Below are positions 1 to 6,093 of a DNA stretch of 16,271 nucleotides, piece by piece (position 1 is the stretch's first letter; every line of letters starts with the position of its first letter). The DNA is from Chitinophagaceae bacterium (lineage in GTDB: Bacteria; Bacteroidota; Bacteroidia; Chitinophagales; Chitinophagaceae), in assembly GCA_014379785.1 (NCBI GenBank), contig JACMLD010000555.1, positions 1 through 16,271 of the forward strand, given 5' to 3'. Made by a program: the position numbers and the translations under genes. Below the pieces are notes generated by a model. That model was not told the origin of the DNA. It worked only from the letters and a program-made list of their open reading frames with translations, and did no database searches.

Positions 1-78
1 CGCATTAGGAATGGGAGGTTATCCCGGCGGCCGTGCAACGACTGAATCAAAAAAATTGTCAAAGACCCGATTAGCTAT
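1..78. other. Left-edge non-coding or gene-tail segment
   Basis: This is the stretch before the sigma-factor start. No reading frame here can be assigned to a family. One plus-strand frame ends in TGA at 43-45 and another runs on into the sigma gene before stopping near 105, so the 3' end of an upstream gene cannot be excluded. I see no convincing TAnnTTTG promoter element. Confidence 0.3.
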
Positions 79-642
79 ATGGTGGATGAACAAAAGTTGG
101 TAAAAGATTGCCTGAAGGGGAAACCTGCAGCCCAGCGTGAGCTCTATGAGCAGCATGCCGAGTATATGCTGGGTGTCTGTTACCGTTACACCAAAGCCAC
201 GGCAGATGCGGAAGATGTCCTTCAGGAAGGATTTGTGCGCGTCTTCACCTACCTCCACCAGTTTAAAGCCGAAGGCGATCTGGGCGCCTGGATCAGAAGA
301 ATTATGGTCAATACCGCACTCAACTACCTCAAAAAAAACGCCCGGTATCAGACAGATCTTTCATTCAATGATATCGGTCTTCATCCGGTTTCAGACGATA
401 ATCCGGATATGAGAATGAATGCAAGGGAAATTGCAGAGATCATAAGGCAACTCCCAACAGGCTATCAGACAATATTCAACCTTCACGCTATAGAGGGGTA
501 CACGCATGTGGAAATTGGAAAAATGCTTGGAATAAAAGAGGGCACTTCGAGAAGCCAGTATGCCAGGGCAAGAGCGCTCCTTATAAGCTGGATCGAGAAA
601 GAGAATAATCCAAAAAAAACTGAATTGTATGCAAGGCCATAA
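79..642 (+). CDS. ECF-type RNA polymerase sigma-70 factor
   Basis: This 187-residue protein is an extracytoplasmic-function sigma factor, which would direct RNA polymerase to a small set of promoters when released from an anti-sigma partner. Region sigma2 lies at about residues 20-90, with the typical AEDVLQEGFVRVF core at 44-56 and a WIRRIMVNTALNYL segment at 71-84. Region sigma4 lies at about 117-172 and holds the helix-turn-helix YTHVEIGKMLGIKEGTSRS followed by an arginine-rich recognition helix. The length is normal for the family. Its last 14 nt overlap the next gene, which has an anti-sigma-like head, so the two are probably co-transcribed and translationally coupled. By family knowledge it probably autoregulates this operon; its target genes cannot be read from the sequence. 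Confidence 0.93.
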   Translation: MVDEQKLVKDCLKGKPAAQRELYEQHAEYMLGVCYRYTKATADAEDVLQEGFVRVFTYLHQFKAEGDLGAWIRRIMVNTALNYLKKNARYQTDLSFNDIGLHPVSDDNPDMRMNAREIAEIIRQLPTGYQTIFNLHAIEGYTHVEIGKMLGIKEGTSRSQYARARALLISWIEKENNPKKTELYARP

Positions 643-2071
643 ATTTGAACAACAGATTCAACAAAAGATGGATGAGCTCAGGCTTAAGCCATCCGCTGCT
701 GTCTGGCCGGATGTGGAAAGGCAGATTCGCGAAAAACGATCAAAACGCAGAGTTATTTTCTGGATATGGTTGCCTTTGCTGCTGGCCGTCATTTCTGCAG
801 CTGGATACATGTATTTCCGTACAGAAAACGAACTGGTCTCCGCAGACCCGAAAACCAATGTCGCAACTACCGAAACCACACACCCGAAAGAAACTTCTGA
901 CATCGCTTCATCATCCGGTTCGCCCGTGAGGCAAGCCACTGAGGCAGATCTTCCAAACCTTTCAAATGCAACACCCGGCTCCGCTCTGACAGGTATTAAT
1001 AAACAAAAAGCCAGCGTAGGTAAAGAGTCATTATCGGGGACCGAAAAAAATACAACACAGCAGAGAAAAAACAATAGTCGCAAGCCCGCACCGGTTCCAG
1101 CTTCCGCGCCGCCATTTGCCTCAGTTCCCGAAACACCAGAAAAATTATCCGAACCCACGGGGACAGAAACAAAAGACCAACCATCAAACGACCCACCAAT
1201 AGAAAAATCGAACACCGCCGGGGAAGTGCTTAGCACGGACAGTCTTCAAACTCCAGCGCTGCCAGGCCAAAAGCTCCACCCTGGCGTTGACAGTTTGAAT
1301 GCTCAGGATTCAGCAGCAGCAGCCACCACAGTTAAACTGAAAAAGAAAAAAGCATGGCAATGGGGAGTGGAAGGCGGTATAGGAATTTCTAACAACAACA
1401 ACGGAAGGATATTTGGAGAATCTAAAAGTCTTGATGCCATTCGCCAAAACTCGCCATCAGGAAACTTTAATATGCCAGGCGCAAATTTTTCCCTTGAGGG
1501 TCCCACCATCTCAGAAGGTACTGCTTTCAATATCGGTGTATACGGAAAGCGTCAGCTGAATAAAAGATTCAGTCTGACTATCGGTGCTGGTTATGCGCAA
1601 CTGACATCTTTCAGGCAACCGTTCAATGCTACAGGGGTGTCTACCGGCAATACGGCCAATTTTGTACAGACCAATACCGCACTGTTCTACCGACCCGTAA
1701 TGCACTCCTATACAAACAGACATCATTTCCTTCGTGCATCGGTTGTTTTGAATACCAAACTCAACAAAGGAAAACTTATCCCGCTGGCATGGAACCTAGG
1801 TATCACTCCGTCATGGATGGTTTCTACAAATGCACTTCATTTTGATCCATCCACGCTTAGCTACTATCGGGATCAGTCCCTGTTCAACAAGCTGCAAACA
1901 GGCATTACTACCGGTTTCTCTGCCACCTTAATGAAGAATAAAAAATTCCCGGTAACCGTTGGGCCCAATATCGAATATCAGTTTACAAATCTGCTGAAAA
2001 AATCCGGTGGAAATGGTGAGCAACATTTTATCTACGGCAGCATTCAACTCATGGTGCCTCTGAGAAAATAA
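629..2071 (+). CDS. Anti-sigma-like inner-membrane protein with C-terminal outer-membrane beta-barrel-like domain
   Basis: This 480-residue protein has three visible parts. Residues 1-40 are a basic cytoplasmic head (KMDELRLKPSAAVWPDVE at 13-30, then REKRSKRR), resembling the short anti-sigma-like heads found after ECF sigma genes in Bacteroidota. Residues about 41-63 form one hydrophobic membrane helix with W, L and I. Residues about 64-240 are a low-complexity linker rich in S, T, P, E and K. From about 241 to the end the sequence alternates aromatic and glycine-rich strands (WQWGVEGGIGIS, FSLTIGAGYAQL) and ends in FIYGSIQLMVPLRK, typical of PorT-like barrels. It starts inside the sigma gene with a 14-nt overlap. 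I infer that it binds the sigma factor and reports on the envelope. The barrel assignment rests on strand pattern only. It could instead be a periplasmic beta domain. Confidence 0.75.
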   Translation: MQGHKFEQQIQQKMDELRLKPSAAVWPDVERQIREKRSKRRVIFWIWLPLLLAVISAAGYMYFRTENELVSADPKTNVATTETTHPKETSDIASSSGSPVRQATEADLPNLSNATPGSALTGINKQKASVGKESLSGTEKNTTQQRKNNSRKPAPVPASAPPFASVPETPEKLSEPTGTETKDQPSNDPPIEKSNTAGEVLSTDSLQTPALPGQKLHPGVDSLNAQDSAAAATTVKLKKKKAWQWGVEGGIGISNNNNGRIFGESKSLDAIRQNSPSGNFNMPGANFSLEGPTISEGTAFNIGVYGKRQLNKRFSLTIGAGYAQLTSFRQPFNATGVSTGNTANFVQTNTALFYRPVMHSYTNRHHFLRASVVLNTKLNKGKLIPLAWNLGITPSWMVSTNALHFDPSTLSYYRDQSLFNKLQTGITTGFSATLMKNKKFPVTVGPNIEYQFTNLLKKSGGNGEQHFIYGSIQLMVPLRK

Positions 2072-2139
2072 GTTTTGCAATCTGTCAAACATTCTGCAAC
2101 GGTCACTGCACAATGTTTGTCAAATTTCAAAACCAGCTT

Positions 2140-3399
2140 ATGCAAAAATTTTTATCACTACCATTCAGACATATTGCAGCATTCATCTTACTGCTTTCAA
2201 CCGCAGGTTGTCTTAAAGACAAATCCACCTACACCTATCAGATCGTAACACCAGTTTATAAGACCCTCACTGAAGTACGCGCAGACATGAAGAGCGGGCC
2301 TGTAGAGGAACTCAGAACTCCCGGTAAGATTTACGTTTACGGCAAATATCTTTTTGTAAATGAGATCAACCGCGGTATACATATCATCGACAACAGCAGT
2401 CCGTCGGCACCGAAAAAAATATCCTTTATCAAAATTCCCGGCAATGTAGATCTTGCTGTGAAAGGAAATATTCTCTATGCGGATACTTACCGTGACCTGG
2501 TTGCGATGGATATCTCAGACCCTAAAAACGTTACGGCAAAAAAGTTTCTCTCCAATGTATTTCCATACCAGGGCGGTTATATAATGAATACAAGCGGGAA
2601 TCCCGATTCAACACTGGTGCTTGTTGATTACACCGTAAAAGACACGACAGTAGACGCAAATTACCGTGGCAGGTATTACTTCGACTGCCCAAATTGTATG
2701 TATGCAAATGCCGCCCAGGCCACAGCTTCTGCCGGTCAGGGCAAGGCCGGATCCATGTCGCGATTTGCTTTGGTAAATGATAATCTTTTTACCGTTTCTC
2801 AAACGGACCTCACCGTTATCAATACGTCAACGGCCGCAGATCCAACTGTTGTAGTGACAAAGAAAATTTCAAACTGGGGAATAGAAACAATTTTTCCTTT
2901 GAAAGACAAACTGTTTATCGGCTCAAACAGCGCCATGTATATTTATGATATCACTAACCCTTCTTCTCCAACACAACTGAGTCAGTTCACGCATTTCCGG
3001 TCCTGCGATCCCGTGGTTGCGGAAGGGAACTATGCCTATGTGACACTCCGTGATGGCAATTCATGCGGAACAAAAATCAACGAACTACAGGTTGTGGATA
3101 TTACCAATCTGAATGCACCTGCACTCAAAAAAACATATGCACAGCAGAATCCAAGGGGATTGTCGAAGGACGGCAACACATTGATCATCTGCGATGGTCC
3201 GGCAGGAGTGAAGTTTTTTGACGCCACTGATGTCAGCAATATCGTGCTCAGATCCACGATAACCGGTATAGATCCCAACGATGTTATCACCATCGGACCA
3301 ATAGCAATCGTGACCGCTAATGATGGACTTTACCAGTTCGATTTTTCAGATATCGGGTCGGTTAAACAAATCAGCAGACTCAGTATCACGAGAAACTAA
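2140..3399 (+). CDS. LVIVD-repeat beta-propeller lipoprotein
   Basis: The product is 419 residues from the ATG at 2140. An in-frame ATG at 2113 would add nine residues, but the second start gives a cleaner lipoprotein signal peptide (hydrophobic IAAFILLL, lipobox STAGC, lipidated Cys24). The mature protein repeats the pattern 'hydrophobic strand, IIDNSSPSAPKK / AMDISDPKNVTA / IYDITNPSSPTQ / VVDITNLNAPAL', that is D-x-(S/T)-x-P-x-x-(P/V), which marks LVIVD repeats that form a beta-propeller. A cysteine pair, CPNC at residues 183-186, sits in an insertion between repeats. It lies 41-68 nt after the barrel-tailed anti-sigma-like gene and 4 nt before a small barrel gene, so all four are probably one operon. 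It is anchored to a membrane, likely the outer one. Its ligand is unknown. Confidence 0.85.
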   Translation: MQKFLSLPFRHIAAFILLLSTAGCLKDKSTYTYQIVTPVYKTLTEVRADMKSGPVEELRTPGKIYVYGKYLFVNEINRGIHIIDNSSPSAPKKISFIKIPGNVDLAVKGNILYADTYRDLVAMDISDPKNVTAKKFLSNVFPYQGGYIMNTSGNPDSTLVLVDYTVKDTTVDANYRGRYYFDCPNCMYANAAQATASAGQGKAGSMSRFALVNDNLFTVSQTDLTVINTSTAADPTVVVTKKISNWGIETIFPLKDKLFIGSNSAMYIYDITNPSSPTQLSQFTHFRSCDPVVAEGNYAYVTLRDGNSCGTKINELQVVDITNLNAPALKKTYAQQNPRGLSKDGNTLIICDGPAGVKFFDATDVSNIVLRSTITGIDPNDVITIGPIAIVTANDGLYQFDFSDIGSVKQISRLSITRN

Positions 3400-3403
3400 A
3401 GCA

Positions 3404-3988
3404 ATGAAAATCTTTATAACCATTACAGCCTTATTCCTATTCAACTGTGCATTTGCACAAGACACCATTAAGCAAAAACCATCCTGCAACTGTGGATTCA
3501 GATCCATCAACCAGGTTGGTTTGCTTGAAGGTGAAGCAAAATCCGCATTTTCTATTCACACCATAAACGGACTTTCATACAATTCATGGTCCGCCGGCAT
3601 TGGCGTTGGTATCGATTACTATCACACCCGAAGCATTCCATTATTTATCGATATCAGAAAAAACCTGCTGAGAGCAAAAAATTCGCCATTTGTTTACGGA
3701 GATGCAGGCATCAGTTTCACATGGGCAGACAGTGAACAGAGTCAAAGACATTTTGGAAACGACGGCTCTGATTTTTCAAACGGAATCTATTATGACATGG
3801 GGCTGGGATATCGCGTGGGATTGAAAAATGCCCAGGGGATCCTTTTAAGCGCGGGATATACAAGGAAAACGCTGAAAGAATCTGTTACCAGTACCGTTCC
3901 CTGCCTGATTCCGCCATGCCCCGAATACACGCAGTCTTATAATTATTCATTGCACCGGCTCGCGATCAGGCTGGGTTGGCAGTTCTAA
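3404..3988 (+). CDS. Small exported outer-membrane beta-barrel-like protein
   Basis: This is a 194-residue protein with a clear Sec signal peptide (MKIFITITALFLFNCAFA, probable cleavage before Q19). The frame is open further upstream to 3320, but that would put the signal peptide inside the protein and overlap the lipoprotein gene, so the ATG at 3404 is preferred. The mature part has alternating, glycine- and aromatic-rich strands (SWSAGIGVGIDYYH, IYYDMGLGYRVGL, GILLSAGYTRKTL) and ends in the strand LHRLAIRLGWQF with a terminal Phe, the usual signature for outer-membrane assembly. Two cysteine pairs are present (CNC at 28-30, and C167 with C172). It starts 4 nt after the lipoprotein stop and is the last gene of the sigma module. 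Its stop overlaps the stop of queG on the other strand by 4 nt. No specific function can be given. Confidence 0.75.
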   Translation: MKIFITITALFLFNCAFAQDTIKQKPSCNCGFRSINQVGLLEGEAKSAFSIHTINGLSYNSWSAGIGVGIDYYHTRSIPLFIDIRKNLLRAKNSPFVYGDAGISFTWADSEQSQRHFGNDGSDFSNGIYYDMGLGYRVGLKNAQGILLSAGYTRKTLKESVTSTVPCLIPPCPEYTQSYNYSLHRLAIRLGWQF

Positions 3989-4917
3989 AATTCTTCTTTT
4001 ATAAAATGGAGATTTCTCTGCAGGCCGGACAACTTTGTACGCTTGATGGGCGAATGGCTGAAAATCTTTTTAAACGATTCTTCTGTTAATTCTTCCCATT
4101 CTTTTGTCGAGAAATTCAACACCTCCGGTATGGGACTGAATGCAAGTTCAGGGGTAGATGAACTGAAACGGTTCCACGGACAAACATCCTGGCAGGTATC
4201 GCAACCAAACATCCAGTTATCAAAACTGCCTTTCATGTTTTCGGGGATCAGTGCATCTTTTAACTCAATGGTATAATAGGAGATGCACTGACTTCCATTG
4301 ATGACCCTGTTTTCACCAATCGCATCCGTCGGACAGGCATCAATGCATTTGGTACAGGTGCCGCAATAATCCTGCGTAAAAGGATCATCATATTCGAGAT
4401 CAAGATCCGTGATCAGAGTTGCTATGAAAAAGAAGGATCCGCTTTTTCTCGTTATCAGGTTTCCATTTTTACCAATCCAACCCACGCCACTTCTCTGAGC
4501 CCAGCTTCTTTCAAGCACGGGAGCACTGTCTACAAATCCCCGTCCCTGGATCTCTCCGATGCCCGCACGCAGGCGAAACAACAATTCGTTGAGCTTGCCG
4601 CGGATCACCTCATGATAATCCTGACCGTATGCATACTTGGAAACTTTTGGAGCATCATCGTTCTGAAGCTCCTTGGGGAAATAATTGAGCAGAACAGTGA
4701 TGACAGATTTTGCCCCGGGTACCAGGAGAGCAGGATCCACACGCAGATCAAAATAGTTTTCCATGTACTGCATCTTCCCGTGCAAGCCGGCACTGAGCCA
4801 GTTCTCCAGCCTTCTTGCATCGTCATCAAGTTTCTCTGCTTTTGCAATACCACAATAACTGAATCCGAGATCTTTCACCGCAGCACGGACCAGCCTCGTA
4901 TTTTTCTCAGCAGTCAC
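3985..4917 (-). CDS. queG: Epoxyqueuosine reductase QueG
   Basis: QueG is the cobalamin- and Fe-S-dependent enzyme that reduces epoxyqueuosine to queuosine at the wobble base of tRNAs with GUN anticodons, in the cytoplasm. The 310-residue product has the N-terminal DUF1730-type region and the FVDSAPVLER segment with the conserved Asp130. It has two 4Fe-4S motifs: CGTCTKCIDACP (Cys185, 188, 191, 195) and a second set made of Cys211 and CDTCQDVCP (Cys239, 242, 246). It ends near LQRNLHF and has no C-terminal HEAT-repeat extension, as in the shorter members of the family. The start is GTG; the G is shared with the TAG stop of the upstream gene (TAGTG), which suggests translational coupling with that hydrolase-like gene. 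It is tail-to-tail with the small barrel gene, overlapping by 4 nt. Confidence 0.96.
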   Translation of the reverse strand: MTAEKNTRLVRAAVKDLGFSYCGIAKAEKLDDDARRLENWLSAGLHGKMQYMENYFDLRVDPALLVPGAKSVITVLLNYFPKELQNDDAPKVSKYAYGQDYHEVIRGKLNELLFRLRAGIGEIQGRGFVDSAPVLERSWAQRSGVGWIGKNGNLITRKSGSFFFIATLITDLDLEYDDPFTQDYCGTCTKCIDACPTDAIGENRVINGSQCISYYTIELKDALIPENMKGSFDNWMFGCDTCQDVCPWNRFSSSTPELAFSPIPEVLNFSTKEWEELTEESFKKIFSHSPIKRTKLSGLQRNLHFIKEEF

Positions 4918-5969
4918 TATTCGGATTTACATTGAAACTGGCCGTTAACAGCCTCCCTTATCGAAATGTAGAGTTCGCTTCGCTGTTCACCGAGCATAGA
5001 TTTCGGCAATAAGAAAGCAGCATAGCCGCGACAATAATCTATCATGGGCCATGCACCAAAAATACCCGGACTTGCTACTGCAGTGGCCTTCCCCTTGCTG
5101 TCCTTTTCAAGGACCCAGAGGCCAAAGCCAAAATCAAGACCCTGTGCCAGTTTCGGCATATACTTAACCGGTGCATTTCCGGTTTGGATTTTTTGCATTT
5201 CCGCAATCAGTTCAGGAGTCAGTACCTCCTTTGTTTCAAATCTGCCCTGGTTGAGCATCATGGTCAGAAAGTTACCAAGGTCAATGGCAGTTGAAACAGC
5301 TCCGCCAAAAGGATTCATCGCCTGACTGTAATCGATATAGAAATTGGTGCCTCTCATTTTTAGCGGACGTAATATTCTTTCCTGCATCAGTCGGTCAAAA
5401 GCTTTCTTGCCCACCACTTCACAGATACGTCCTGCAATATTCGGTCCCACCTCACTAAAAAACACCATCTGTCCGGGGTTCTTTTCTATTTCACGTTTTG
5501 CATAAGAAATCACCTCTTCTTCCAGACTGCTAAAGCGGGATTTAGTCATTCCTTTGGCCGTTGGCGCATCTGCTTTGATTCCTGTTGTATGCGCCAGGCA
5601 GTTTCGGATCGTTATGTATCGTTTACTATATGCTTCGAAAATCGGAATGTATTTTGCGATGGGATCATCCAGAGAAATCTTACCCTCTTTTACAAAAGTC
5701 ATTACAAGCGCTGCTGTCAGCCAGCTGCTAGCACTGCCGATTGGGGCCTGGGTTTTGAGGGTAAATTCCTTGTTCGTCTGTTTGGTGTAGACCGGTTTGC
5801 CATCTTTGTAAACCTGCATGATCAAATCATTTCCGAGGGCTTTCTGATTTTTAGTGAGAATATCCTCGAGTGCTGAAAAATCGGACTGAGCTCGGGAATG
5901 CTGAAATATTAGCATGAAAGCAGCTAAGAATGTGAAACAAAGGCAGATACGCCGGGCTAAATATGACAT
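4917..5969 (-). CDS. Exported serine-hydrolase (class C beta-lactamase) fold protein, catalytic motifs degenerate
   Basis: This 350-residue protein starts at the ATG at 5969, chosen because it places a signal peptide at the N-terminus (hydrophobic CFTFLAAFMLIF, then HSRAQ). The frame is open upstream to 6107, but that would run into clpB. The overall layout is that of the beta-lactamase/PBP4-like family (PF00144): IGSASSWLTAALVM at 77-90, GKISLDDPIAKYIP at 96-109, the ITIRNCLAHTTGI block at 119-131, and a GFGLWV strand near 281-286. All three catalytic motifs differ from consensus. SxxK reads S79-A-S-S82, with Lys replaced by Ser. YxN reads F171-S-E173. The HxG position reads I303-F-G305. The fold is therefore likely but normal hydrolysis is doubtful. 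It may be a binding or regulatory pseudoenzyme. It is coupled to queG by a one-base overlap. Confidence 0.82.
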   Translation of the reverse strand: MSYLARRICLCFTFLAAFMLIFQHSRAQSDFSALEDILTKNQKALGNDLIMQVYKDGKPVYTKQTNKEFTLKTQAPIGSASSWLTAALVMTFVKEGKISLDDPIAKYIPIFEAYSKRYITIRNCLAHTTGIKADAPTAKGMTKSRFSSLEEEVISYAKREIEKNPGQMVFFSEVGPNIAGRICEVVGKKAFDRLMQERILRPLKMRGTNFYIDYSQAMNPFGGAVSTAIDLGNFLTMMLNQGRFETKEVLTPELIAEMQKIQTGNAPVKYMPKLAQGLDFGFGLWVLEKDSKGKATAVASPGIFGAWPMIDYCRGYAAFLLPKSMLGEQRSELYISIREAVNGQFQCKSE

Positions 5970-6093
5970 AGTATCAGAGATTATGCTTTGGATTGTTATT
6001 TGCAACCAGGGTCTAAAGTTATCAGAAAAACGAACAACTTCGAGGCTGGGATTTGTTAACGTTGAGACAGGGCAAACACAAAAACACCTTATT
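5970..6093. promoter_or_regulatory. Divergent intergenic region between hydrolase-like gene and clpB
   Basis: This 124-nt gap separates two genes read in opposite directions, so promoters for both the hydrolase-queG pair and clpB should lie in or near it. No exact TAnnTTTG box is present on either strand. A near match, TAACTTTA, lies on the minus strand around 6016-6023, without a TTG at good spacing. No CIRCE element (the HrcA operator) is seen. The call rests on gene geometry only. Confidence 0.4.

Noticed and set aside
658..1236. Minus-strand open frame of 192 codons opposite the anti-sigma-like gene
   Set aside because: It is opposite a low-complexity linker, where stop codons on the other strand are rare by composition. 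No domain is visible.
3320..3403. Upstream start for the small barrel gene
   Set aside because: It overlaps the lipoprotein gene and would place the signal peptide 28 residues into the protein.
5914..6093. N-terminal extension of clpB by 60 codons
   Set aside because: The extension would overlap the divergent hydrolase-like gene and does not resemble ClpB. The ATG at 6094 gives the standard N-terminus.
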